Shown here piece by piece: positions 49,313 through 62,135 of a DNA stretch of 64,000 nt. The translations under genes were made by a program, and so were the position numbers. The notes under the pieces are model-generated. The model was given only the letters and a program-made list of their open reading frames with translations. It was not told the origin of the DNA and did no database searches. The stretch comes from Onchocerca volvulus (Eukaryota; Nematoda; Chromadorea; Rhabditida; Onchocercidae). Numbering within the stretch: position 1 is the stretch's first letter; every line of letters begins with the position of its first letter. The stretch lies in assembly GCA_000499405.2 (NCBI GenBank), contig HG738142.1, positions 161,958-225,957 on the forward strand, read 5' to 3'.

Positions 49313-52300
49313 TTATTTATATCATTGTTATTATTGATTATAATTGATTTACATATTATTATCACTATACAATTATCATTACAGAATTGATTAAATTTCG
49401 ATAGCAAAATTTGGTTTTTTCGCGAGCAATGCATAATGACATAATTATCATTCGTCGATTGATATAAAATCGATGAATGGGAATTGTTAATTAATTTATA
49501 AAATTTATTAATTGATAGAATAATCTAATTTACATACATGATTTTGCTATAAAATTAGATAAAAATTAATTTCAACTTACAAATAATCATTTTTATATAA
49601 TCAAATTTATGACTAACTTCAGAAAGTCAGATAAAAAACCGAATAATTTCAATTTATTGCTGTTTACCTTATAAAATCAAATTTATGATTTCTCTCTAAA
49701 GTTTGATAAAAATGAACTTACTAATTTTAAGCTATAAATGGTTAACTTTATGAAGTTGGATTTCCCTGTAACAATAAGTACATTTTGAAATTTCAGGAAT
49801 TTTAAATCTATATATTGAAAATGTTCGTTGTTATTTGCCATAAAATGTTTCAAGTTCTTCACCGATTGATTTGAAATTTTGATAAAATGTCGAATTCAAA
49901 CAAGTGCATGTTTTTACATAAATAAAGCGAGTATATTTATATTTCTTCCGAATAATTTATTCATTTAATTTACACCATTTTCGAAATATCATAATATCGT
50001 TTTAATCCGAAATTTCGCAAGTTCCACAAATGACTGATAACTTTTTTTCTTTAATTTCGTTTGAATCTATCACTATAAGCTTATGAAATTTATTATAACA
50101 GAATATTTATTTCCAATGATATCTATATTACAATTCATGTTATTAATAATATATTTTATGTTAATCAAAAGTGAAAAAAAAAACTTTGTTTGAAACTTCG
50201 CAAAATTACGTTGCTTAATTCGCTGGAAATCTCCCATTCTCTATCCCTTGAATTAAAAAAAAAAAAAAAATTCTTAAGAACCAATCACTTATCTAATCAA
50301 AATTTGCGTCAGTGATACAAATGATTTAAATTTGATCAAAATTATCTATTATGGAAAATATTTACCTCTTATTTCTGCCTAAGAATCCTTTTTTAAATAA
50401 AAAAAAAATGTTGAAAATTGTTCAAAAATAGAAACTATATTAAATTATTAATGTGTTCGATGCAATTTACGATGCAAAATCCATAATTTCAAAACGATTT
50501 ATGCAAAAAAAAAAATAATGTTGATATAAACATTAACAATCGATTTTTAAAAGATTTAAAAAAATGAAAAAAAAGATGTGAGAATAAGGTTTCCCGTGAA
50601 AATTTTTGTCGAAAAATCCGACAAATTTGAGTCTTTCATTGCCTCAAAATTTAACTCACATGCACCGTAATAGCGTCACCTCAAAAAAATTAATGCACTT
50701 CGAGAAATAAACAAATATATCACACAGCAAATAAATTGAAAGCAGTAGATCATTTTGAATGAATTGAAAACGATAGAAATTTAAGAAATCATGAGTAAAT
50801 TGAAAAACTCGAAAATTTAATGATTTATCCGAAAAAAAAAAAAAAAACACAAATTATTTGATTTTTCATTTCAGTCAAATCAAAATAATCGCTTCAAAAA
50901 TTCATTTCTCAAAATGACCTATTAAACAAGAAAATGTAAAAATGCAATCAAATAAACAAAATTCAAAGATATGAAAAAACCCGTTGCTAATATCCCATCA
51001 TTTAAGTTTCTCTTATTCAACTTATCAATCTCTGTTTACAAAATATTAGAAATTTTAACACTAATTCCAAACTTTAATATATATATGATCACATTATTAT
51101 ATGCATTTTAAATTGCTATCATTCATGAATGCTATTTCAAATCAATGCAAATGATAATCAAATTTTTAGTGAAAACGGCAATAATTGAACTGATAAAGTA
51201 CAGAGAAGTGAATCGTTGCGGGTAAGTACACATTTTTCTCTTTAAGCGAATAACATCATGACAAAAATATAGGAATTTTAAATGAAACTTTTGAAATTAA
51301 CAAAGAAATTTGTGAAATATAAATTAAAAAAAAAAAAAAAAAAAAAACCAGGAAAAACAGAAAGTGAAAACTGAGAACATAATGCCATAAATCTGGTTAA
51401 ATTTATACCAAATATACATATTACAAGGAATAACATTCAGAATTAATTCTAGCGATGATATTCATATATAAATATGAATGATCAAAAGTGACTATTAAAA
51501 GCAAAAAGAATGTGAAAATTTTGGGACAAGAAAGCAAAAAATAACAAAAAAGAGAAAAAATCAAATGAATAGTTTGAAATTTTTGAAAAACAAAAATCAT
51601 TAAACTATTCCAATACTTCATGAAAGAATAAAAGACCAATCCCTTTCATATCTTTGACATTTGTCCAAAAACAAACAAAAATTTCGAAATTTTAAATATG
51701 GAAATGAAAATAAAAATATCAACCAACCTAATCGGCAAAAAAAAAAAAACCCAGAAATCAGAATTAATTTCAATTTTGACTTACAAAGTAATCCTTAATA
51801 ACTTTAAGATCATGAAAAAAATCAATTTCGCTATCAAAAAATCTAATTTGAATATTCATACTACTTTCAATTACTTATCTTTTACGATTCACCAAAAATC
51901 AATTCCAGAAAAAAAAAAAGACGATGTAATCAATTACAAAATTATATGTGAAAAAAATGTAAAATTAAAAACATCTAAAGCGAAACATTTAAAGATTTTG
52001 TATTCAAAAACAAAAAAAAGTAGATCTCTGCAAAAAAAAAAAAGTGCTACATTGAAATCAAGAATTATATCTTAATCAACAAAAAAAAAAAGAGAGAAAA
52101 AAATGAAAATGAAAGCAAGATAAACTGAAAATACCGAGTACAGCAGATCTTGTTCCGTCGTTCTTATAAATCACATCAATTGAAGACAAATGAAAGAATC
52201 ACAATTTGCAAAAAAAAAAAAAAAAAAAAAAATAATATTCAAATATCAAAATTGTCAATGATCGATCTATTGTCGGATTTTCGACAAACATTTCGAGGAT

Positions 52301-53281
52301 CAGGAAATAAATTTCGAATGCTGTACAATTAAAAGCTTGTTATTTCTAATCAACATTTATTGATTAAACCATGAATGAAAGCTAAATTAAGTTAATGTTG
52401 CAAATATACATCTATGTAAAATATGCTAAATTTTATACTTCCCTTCTCTACAATAATTCTTGATTTGGAATTTAAAAAAAAAAAAAAAAATCAATAAAGA
52501 ATAAAAAATAGGAAGAATGATATACTATTTCTATTAAAAAAAGAAAAAAAAAAAGGAAAAAAAAGGCAGAATACAGTATTGTATTCCGTATAACCTGTAT
52601 AACCTTACTAGTAATGTATTTTATAGCAGAAAAAAAAATTTCTTTGTTTTTCAAAAATTATATCCCTGTATTGAAGAATTCATTTTAATAAAGAAAAAGA
52701 AAAAAAAATTAATAAAATACCTGTTCTATTGAAATTATTCATTACCGGTATCGGAAAATTTTAAATTATATAAAATATTTGAAAATTTGCATTAAACGTT
52801 ACACCTCTCTTTTGCATCCTATTTTAACAGCTATAACATTTTCCATCACATAATATTCCTTTTAGTAAAAAAGATTTAGAACAAATATTCTTGGAATTTC
52901 TCAAAAATATAATCATAAATTTAAATGATAAAGCAATAAAGATTAATTTTTACTTATGAAAAGAAATCATGATATGCTTGCAAAGAAATCAAGTTAATAA
53001 AAATTATCACGTAATTAGTAAAAACACTAAAATTAATCCGTACAGTAGTATATTTGCACAGATTTGACAAAACATGTCATGAATTACACAATATATGATA
53101 TGATAATCATTCTGTAAAAAAAAAAAAAAATAAGGCTCTCAATTAGACTATGTTTTTTTTTGGTAAATAAGGTTGGATGATAACCACTAATTACAAGAAG
53201 AACATAAATACCAATTTCAATATTTCCATCTAAAATTACCTATGTAGCATATCTTCAGGTAGCCTTATTTGCCAAACTTTC

Positions 53282-53312
<31 letters not shown>

Positions 53313-53414
53313 AACATCAAAATAACAATATACAAAGGATGTTGTCCAGTTGAAGACTTTGTTAATTATAATTTTTTAGAGTATCCAATTTAATATTTCA
53401 GCAATAATTGAATT

Positions 53415-56400
53415 TTACAATGTTTCAAAGCTACGTCCTTCACCGAGTGGAGCAGTCATACTTGGAAGTTGAAATGCGGTTGCTTGTGGTGGATGACAAG
53501 GTGTTAATCCGGTTGGACCATCTAATAAATTGACACCACCGAAATCGGATGTTGCTAAAAATAGAAGTTCTATTTAATTAGATAAAGATTTTTCTATATA
53601 TATTAGAAAAGTATGAGGAGAAATAAAGTATCACTTTTGTTGAGAAATGATCATTTTTTCAACAATTGGTCATTTTTTTTCGTGAATACTATATCAGAAT
53701 ACAATATGAATAACTTTAAACTTCTTAACTTCTAGCTAAGAAGAAAAAAAACTAAATTTCTAAAGGGTCAATCAAAAAATTTCATTTTTACACTAAATAA
53801 TAGGGATAATTCATGATTTTACTATATTTGAAAATTTCAAAACCATTTTTTCATTTTTAACCATACAATTTTATTCAAATTATTTTCAAAATAGATAATT
53901 CCGAATTTTGAAGAGAAAAAAAAATATTTTAGATAAAATTTATGACAACAACCTCCACCAATCAAATTTGATGGCGTTGTAATGGGGACACCGGAACTGC
54001 TCAACGAATTATAAGCTGTTGTTGTGGTAACACCATCTGCAAATGTTAATGATGTTGGACGTTTGATCTCTTCATCCGGTAAATCACGTCCGTTTACATC
54101 GAATAATGTTGGTTCTTGCTTTATTTGCAAAGAAGAAGGCTGAAATAATCGTTTAAAAAAAAAAAATTTTTTTTTAAATCTTTTAAATACAAAAATTTTT
54201 CAACATTTTTAATTGTTTGAAAATTTTTTTTCGTTCTTTAGATCTTTAAATTTTTCATATATGTTTAAAAAAAAAAATAAATAAATAAACATATTCATTT
54301 GCTATTGGCATAGCAAAAAATATGTTAAAAAATTCTCAGAAAAAAAGCTCAAAATTTAAAAGTAAATTCAAAAATTACTAATTTCACATTTTATTTCGCA
54401 AAAATTCTATTCCAAATTTCTAATTAAAATCAAGCATTTACAAATTCATTAGTTTACCTTTGTTAATGTCAATATACTGGTTTGATTATCATTTCGATTT
54501 TGTGTCACATTTGTTGATAGTGGTGATGCACCGGGTTGTGGCGGTAGTTGCCTCAAATCTGGTATCATTGCACTAGCTGGTCGTTTTCGGCTATTAAGTA
54601 CTGGTTGTGGTGATGGTACCGATGTTGCATAGGTTACAATTTCAGTACTAGTTGGTACCGTTACTACCGGTGCCGGTGCACCACGTGGCATATATTGTTG
54701 CGTACTGGACATATCAACATCTAATGTTTGCCGTAGAGCTTCCGGCAAAACACAATGATGATCACGAATCACAGCTATAAGCTCATTTTTCTGAAATATT
54801 CATAAAAAAATTTTAATAAAATTGAACTAAAAAAAAAATATTATTTATAGAAAAAATAATTTTTTTTTCAACATTTAACAGACATCATTAATTTTCATAG
54901 CCTAAAGAAATTTAGGATTCAAGAGAAAAAAAAAAAAAAAAAATTAAGAAATTAAACGAATAGATCATAGTAAGACTTACCAATAGTTGTAATTCAGCAA
55001 TTTTTGCATCTTTCATTTTATTTTCTTCCTTCAATTGATTTACTTGCTAAAAATGAATATTATAAAGTCAATTTTTTGAAACGGAAAAAGAAAAAGATTT
55101 CAATTTTGTTAGACTGTTAAAAATCTTCAAATAACATTTTATAATATGATATCATCTAGCAGAGCGAATAAAAATTTCATGAGTTTGATGAAATAGAGAG
55201 GAAAACAAGGAAAAGGGAAAGAAAGAAAAGGAAATGAAACTATGAATAAAATTTTCATCAAAAATTTCCGCCGAAGTGATGGAATAAATATACCAATTCA
55301 CATCTAAATAATAATGCAAAATTATTTCATGGAATCTTCTTTTCTCATTATTCTACAAGGAAAAAGAAAATCTCTAACTGTAGTACAATAATTAGTGATA
55401 ACGACTAAATAAATGATAAGATATCCTACTGGAAGCATTCGGATAAACTTAGGGAATTTTCTCCCATGAAAGCTGTATAAGTTCTGATAAGTTCAGATAC
55501 CAACAAAATAAATGTTCTGTTTATTTATTTTTTTTTTCATTTTTTTTCAAATTTATTTTGCAAAAATAAACAGAACGTTTTGGTAGGAATATCCACTCCA
55601 TTTCAGAAAAATCAATCTTTGATTGTATCCAATAATTCTAACATTTCTTGATTTACAAACTAACTTTATGATAACATGTTTTTCTCATCTGATACAGTTT
55701 CATAAATCTTACATTTTGTAGCGAACCCATCAGATCAAGACGTCTTTGTCGACATCTTGCTGCTGCTTCCTTATTTCGTAGACGTCTTTTATCACGTTTA
55801 TCTCGTTCTTCTTCACTTAACGTCACATGATCCTGTAATGCGAAATTTTGAAACTTTTGGATTCTGAAATTTTGAATTCTGAAAATGAGAGGAAAGGTTA
55901 ATTTCTATCTTAGAAATGTCAATTTTTAAATTTTACTAACATATTCTTCATATTCTTTTGGTCGCCGACCACCACGTTTACCGGTTGCTGATGCTGGTCT
56001 TGTCATCGTATTTCCAACAAAACCAGTTCTTGTTTGATATGCTTGCGGCATATTAAGCTGATAATGAGCGCCTATAAAATGAATTCATTTTTTTCTTTTT
56101 TTCTTGACATCAAAATATTAATCAGAAAAACAGGTTAAACGTAATAATTTTGAAAAAAAAAAAAAAAATCAAAGAATAACCTTGAAAAATTACAAAATCG
56201 TAAACAAATAGATCAACAAGCTATCAAATCAGATAAGTTTAAATCAAAAATAGATAACTATTCTAAACAGCACTCTTATCAATCTATAAATAATTTCGAA
56301 ATTTTATAAACAATCTTCGAAATTATCACTTCCGTAACAACATTTTCATTCATCCCCCTCATTTATTCAACATCATTTTCAAGATATCGTTGAATATAAG

Positions 56401-59400
56401 GAAAAACAGATGACGTCGTCAGAACATTGAAAAATAAAAGAATTTATTGAAAAATGAAAAAAAAAAAACTAAACTTAGTGATTGACTGATTAAATGATCG
56501 ATTAATATATAGTCAAGATACTCTTACGATTTTTAAAATTACAACATCAATCAATAACGTAAATGATTCAAATTTCTCGTTAAATCGTTTATGATCATCC
56601 CATAAAACAATTTTCATTGCTAACTCCAACACTCAAAACTTTTTTTTTTTCGTTAATCTTAAAAAAATGGGAAGAGTTTTGTAATTATGTGAAAAAAAAA
56701 AAAAAACATAGCAAAAAAAAAATCTAAAGGAAAAATTTTCTCTTACTGTACACATTTCAAAACTTTCATTTTTATTTCGCTTAACTGAGAAATTTCAAGA
56801 AAAAAAAAAAAAAAATTGTTTTTAAATGTTTGAAAGACTTTCTTTTTTGTTCGATTTCATTGAAAAATGAAAAATGACTCAGATTTATCAGAAAAAAACA
56901 ACCTTATGCTAGAAAATTATTTCTTCCTCTAATATAATTCAGACAGTTACAAAAAAAAAAAGAAAAAAAAAATGTTAAAATGAATATTTTATTTTCTAAG
57001 AAAAAAAAGGATGATTTTAACAAATCTCATACCCAACAATCTTGCTAACTCTTTCATATATATATTACTCAGGTAATGAATCTGATTTTAAAAAAATATA
57101 CAAATGATAATGCAATCATAGCTTAATCAAATTTAAAATGATTTTCACCATTTCGTAATGATTTGTTCTCAAGAAAAATCTCTTCATAATATACATCCTA
57201 ACAAAATTCGAACATTTTCTTTGAAATTCTTCATTTAAAATTTCAATTCTGAAGCAATAATACAATGTAGAAATAGTAACTAAATTTCTCCATCCTTATC
57301 AATTTTATCAAAAAACTTTAAATAACAAATTTATCATCTATATGCTTAAAAAAAAAAAAACAGACCAAAAAAAAAGATAAATCTTCATTACTGCTGCTAA
57401 ATGAAACATAAAATAGTAGAATTCGAATTTTGATTTATTCAATATAAAACATTTCTAGAAAAAAATTTACAAGTAATATTCCAACAGCAACAACTAATCG
57501 ATGATTTTCTTCATTCCAAAAATATCATATTATACAAAATAAAGATAACGAAATGATGGATCGATATGGAAGGAAGTAAAAAAGAATTGAAATGAACAGA
57601 AGAAAAAAGTCTAACAAATAAAATAATGAAAAGAATAGGACAATATTAGGATACATAAAAAAAAAAAAAAAACGAAAAAGAACGAAAATTCAAAAATAAA
57701 CATACAAAATTAAAGCTTATATAAACATGCGAACATATATATAAATGTATACATTTCCATGAAAATGGGCATAGAAATTTACATTTAACTCAAAAAGAAA
57801 TAAAAGTAAAAAAAGAAAAAAAAGAAAGGAAAAGGGCAATCAAAAAAAAAAAAAAAGAAAAGAGTGAAGCATATCAATTTTTAATGAATAATAAAACTGG
57901 CAAATTAAATGTTGGAAAATTTTTTTCTTCTTATAGATTCAAACTGAATTGCTGTATTAAATTCGATAATAATAGCTTTAATAATATAAAATAATTTCAA
58001 TCGTTACTTAAAAAGTAATGTCTCAAAATAAGTAAGAAATTCCAGCCTCATTAATTATTGAAAAAAGAACACGAGAACTTTTTCCCTAAGAAAAAAAAAT
58101 GAATAAGAGAAATCAACTCACTAATTCTACTACAGAATTTTGATATTTCGGATTCGAAATAATTGCTTGATTACTTCAAAATTAGTCCAAAATTTCTGAT
58201 TAATCATATCATAATGCTTTGCTTTATCCTTTCTTCTCTTACTTGATCTTTTACATCATTTTGATAAAAGTTTCGCAATATTTTAATTTCTTTTTAATCG
58301 GTTACGAAAACTAAACAACTTCACTGAATGATTCATCGATACCAGATAAGATGTTCAATGTGGCCAAAAATTTTAGAAAACAAACAGTCTAGCATATATC
58401 TGAAGGATAAAGCTCAATGCAAATTTAATTGAAATAAACGTAAAAGATAACAAAAATATATCATTCATCAATAATTAATTAATTATTCGTACAACTATAT
58501 AAGACGACAAGTTTCATCGTAACATTACGATGGCACTGTAAAAAAATGACAAACAAAATTGGAAAGTTGATTGATTTATAAATCAATGTTAGACGATCAA
58601 TAACAGTTATCACTAAATTAAATGAAAGCATGATTGATTATGAATCAATGTTAGAAGATCAATAACACAGTTATCACTAAATTATATAAAAGAATGACTG
58701 ATCAAATGAAAATGATAATATATATATCAATGCAAAAAAGCAATTGCTGTGAAAAGAATTAATAGTGAAAAGCGTAAGAAAATAATTTGAAGCAAAAAAA
58801 AATAATTAAGTAAATAAGAAAACAAGCAAACTAGATAGAATTAAGCTATTATATAAATAAATAAATAAGCGTTCTAGCAAATAAAGGAATTTTTATATAC
58901 AACAAAAATTTAGTAAGAAACAAGCCTATATATATAGGTGATAAAAATGATAATTCGATATCATCAACCTAATGAGATATAAGAAATAATTCCGTTAATT
59001 ATTTATCAATAAAATAAAATTCCACTATCTAAAATCGGAAGCAGATTAGAAGCAACACATATGATGAGAAAATTTTTTTCATTTGATGATAATTTTATGA
59101 ATATAAAATTAAGAGAAAAAAATCAAAAATGTTCATTTTTTTTTTATAAATAAAGTCTGATAAAAATACATCAAAATTTTCAAAATGCTTGTAATCTTAT
59201 TACAATTATAATTGAAGCTTACAACAACAATTAATTCTTAGGCTTTACATGCGATTCAGGATCATAAATACTGAAATTCGATCAATAATTTTTGGTTGAA
59301 ATATGAGAATTAATGAGATTCTATTCCAATAAAATTTTTTAATTTTTTCATCTCTTCCTTCTTTTTTACTTCCTTCTTTTTTAACTCCATTTTCTTCTGC

Positions 59401-61429
59401 TTCATCTTTTTATCCCAATTTCTTCCTCGTACATTCGTTAGCAAAAAAATCTCATCACTTCTCAAATTTTATGTTCAAACTAAAGTACTGAAATCTTTGT
59501 CCTAATGGATAATAGTGCAAAATAGCAAAAGTATAATAAAAAACCAATTCCACAAGAAATAAAATTATTCTCGAATATACGAAAAGAATAAATTTAAAAA
59601 AGACGACCAAATATTAAGATAACTGATGTAATAAGTTGAAATAACAACAGTTCAACAAATATAATTCCATCATTTTGAGCATTTTTTAGGTAAATACTCG
59701 AAGAAAAGAAAGATTGTAAAAAATAAATAAATTCTTTACCAGTTGGCGTAATCGGATGTAAACGATTGGCAAATCCGTACAACGATTCGGCTGTAGGCGT
59801 TATATCAGTTCCTTGTGATGCTATCTGCAAAAAATTATCATAATTATTGTTAAACGAAAAGGACAAATCAGAATAGCTTTAAATTCCTTCCCCAAACTGT
59901 AAAAATGAAAAAAGCATTCTGTCACAAAATAATAGCTAGGATTGTTACCGTATCCCTTCTTCTTCTTCTTCTTCTTTTCCTAAATATGAACAATTTGAAA
60001 ATGAAAATTTGTGGAAAAAAAAAAAGTTGAATTTCTGGTACTAACCAATTCCTTTCGAAAGCAAACAAAAAACAAGATTTCCCTCAATTTTGACGAACTT
60101 TTGAAAAGAATAGGAGGAAAAAAAAAACCTTACAAAAGTTTTTTGATGACTTTTGCACCAGAAAAAAAAAAGATTAGGAAGAAGCAAGATACTAATGTGA
60201 AAACAATTTAATGAAATTTAAAGTTTATCATCAAATATATGATTATTTATTATTATTTTGATCGTATTAAAATTTTATTAGTAAGGTTATAAACCAAAAA
60301 AATTATCGTTTGATCACCGAAAAGTCAATTTTTTCTCCCTGAATACTCTAGAAGAATATATAGTTGTTCCTAATTATTTAATTTTATCTCACAAAATAAA
60401 TGATTAGCTAGAATTATCCTGAGGTTTAAATTTAAAAACTTTACGATGCAAAAAAAAAAAAAAAAAATTCGTCCAGATTAAAGAATTTACGATATCTCCT
60501 TTACTTATTTTAAACTCTTTGTCACGGAAATTTATATTTCATGATAATTTAATCAAATATAAACAATCATTTACTCTTTTCACGAAATGGAAATGTACTC
60601 AAATAAACTTCCCAGTACAAATGACCTTTTTAACTAATATTCTACAACTTGTTACACCAATATTTTTTTAAATACAGTTTTAAAAAATTTGAAAATGGAA
60701 ACAAAACTAAAAATTGTAATTTACAAGATATACTGAAATTTAATCCGGATTATAATAAATTCAATGAATTCAAAGAATAAAAAAATAAAAGATATTAAAT
60801 TAATTAGAGATTTCAAAAAAAAAAAAAAAAAAAAGGAAAGAAAAAAAATAACACACTTCAGTAAATAATGGTTGACAACACATTTGTAATACATTGAATT
60901 CATTTAGTGTTGGTGATAAACCATAATAGGGTTGAAAAAAATTAGATGGATAAACAAAATTTGAACTTGAACAAGATGAATGTAGAAATGATGATTGTCC
61001 AGCAGATGAATGACCAGACAAATAGCCTGTTTGTGTAGTAAGATAAGTTGATGATAATGATGATGACGATGATGATGATGATGGAATTATTGTACCATAT
61101 AAAACATGATTAGATAATGATGATGATGATTCTTCAATATTTGAATGAGACTGTTGTTGTTGTTGTTGTTGTGATATGCTTGGTGCAACAATAACACGTG
61201 TTTGACGTGAACGATCAAATGTGATACTATCAGTAGTATTATTAGTAACAGAATTATTATCACGAGATATGTTATCATCATCAAGAGTTCTAGGATAATT
61301 AGTACAATCCGAACAAGTTGATACCGCAACAATATTATATACATTATTGGTATTTTGTTGTTGTTGTTGTTGTTGCTGATGATGATGATGATTGCTGCTA
61401 TTGTTACAATTCACTATTGATTGACTCAT
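53415..61429 (-). CDS. fos-1: Fos-type bZIP transcription factor (AP-1 subunit), complete
   Basis: Eight exons join in phase to 544 residues plus TAA: 61429-60857, 59824-59740, 56071-55941, 55832-55713, 55046-54981, 54790-54458, 54139-53953 and 53554-53415. Fos pairs with Jun and binds AP-1 sites in the nucleus. The basic region at about residues 273-295 has the Fos/Jun signature NKEAAARCRQRR (human Fos NKMAAAKCRNRR). It is preceded by GKRGGRRPKEYEEY and LSEEERDKR, matching Fos GRRGK...LSPEEEEKR. The zipper runs at residues 301, 308, 315, 322 and 329 with L, L, K, L, L. Exon 1 encodes a disordered leader with His4-Gln8 (14-25), Gln7 (87-93) and Ser8 runs. The C-terminal half is Pro/Thr/Ser-rich with a possible sumoylation motif IKQEP. 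Introns 1-2 (1.0 and 3.7 kb) separate the leader from the bZIP and could hold a second promoter, as known for C. elegans fos-1 isoforms; that is inference here. Confidence 0.92.
56411..56421. promoter_or_regulatory. CRE-like element in fos-1 intron 2
   Basis: TGACGTCGTCA contains TGACGTCG, one mismatch from the palindromic CREB/ATF site TGACGTCA. It lies about 340 bp upstream of the exon that begins the conserved Fos core. Function is inferred only. Confidence 0.25.
56441..59739. other. Remainder of fos-1 intron 2 (3.7-kb intron)
   Basis: AT-rich with many A tracts. A 63-bp tandem duplication lies at 58569-58695. No coding exon was recognised. A (TAAA)n run lies near 58855-58866. Confidence 0.45.
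58569..58695 (+). repeat. 63-bp tandem duplication
   Basis: Two copies, starting at 58569 and 58632. Each reads GATTGATT, then ATNAATCAATGTTAGANGAT, CAATAACA and GTTATCACTAAATTA. The start of each copy is a small inverted repeat (TTGATTTATAAATCAA in the first). It lies inside fos-1 intron 2. Confidence 0.8.
61422..61428. promoter_or_regulatory. AP-1 consensus overlapping the fos-1 start codon
   Basis: TGACTCA, a perfect AP-1 (Fos/Jun) site, spans codons 1-3 of fos-1 (ATGAGTCAA on the minus strand). Whether it acts as a binding site is unknown. Confidence 0.3.
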
Positions 61430-62090
61430 TTGAAATAAAATTATAAATAATTTGAAATAAATTTTAAAAAATCGTTTCTTCTATAACGTATTAAATGAAT
61501 GCAAACAGATGTAAACTTGATAGTTTTGATGAATATCAGACGAGACCAAAAATTATATTTTTCTTTCTTTTGGATACGCCACAGAAAACGTCAAATGAAG
61601 CGAATTTCAATAAGAATTCAAATCAAATTAACATAATAAATGGAATCCAATACTTAGAATAATTTAATGATTGTAGCAGATTGTAATAAATATCGTATGT
61701 TTTCAAATAATTTGAAACGTATGGAAATTTTTTTTTTAATCCAGAGGAAAATGGAATAGCACTATCAATAGCAAACAGGAATCGGAATCAGAATAGGAAT
61801 ACCAATACCAATAGTAATACTAATATCAGTATCAATATCACTCGTAATAACAAATAACAACAACAACAACATACGGTGATGATGATGATGATAAGTAGTA
61901 ATAATAATGAAATTGTATTATATTTGATTTCCAATTTCAAATTTTATGTATCAATAATAATTATAAAAAATTTTTGTCTTAAAGACGATGTAAAAGCAAG
62001 CAAATGTTAGCTTGCCGTAATAATAGCATTGATAGAAACGAATCAAAAATGGCAACATTTTTGGCCTATTGTATTCTCTTTTTTTTTTTC

Positions 62091-62135
<45 letters not shown>

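Larger units (their letters stand above)
46074..53414. other. Intergenic DNA between the CEP170-like gene and fos-1
   Basis: 7.3 kb without a convincing gene. It holds a 40-nt poly(A) at 47047-47086, a ~115-bp tandem array at 47748-48205, (AAT/AAC)n at 48485-48560, (AT)n at 48751-48770, (ATT)n at 49250-49312 and an isolated exon-like segment at 51170-51221. The 125-residue frame at 51698-52075 is Lys/Ile/Asn-rich and looks like a product of A-rich DNA. Confidence 0.55.

Noticed and set aside
51698..52075. 125-residue Lys-rich plus-strand frame
   Set aside because: Composition (Lys, Ile, Asn, Ser) follows A-rich DNA. It has no splice context or family resemblance, and contains several poly(A) runs read as Lys.
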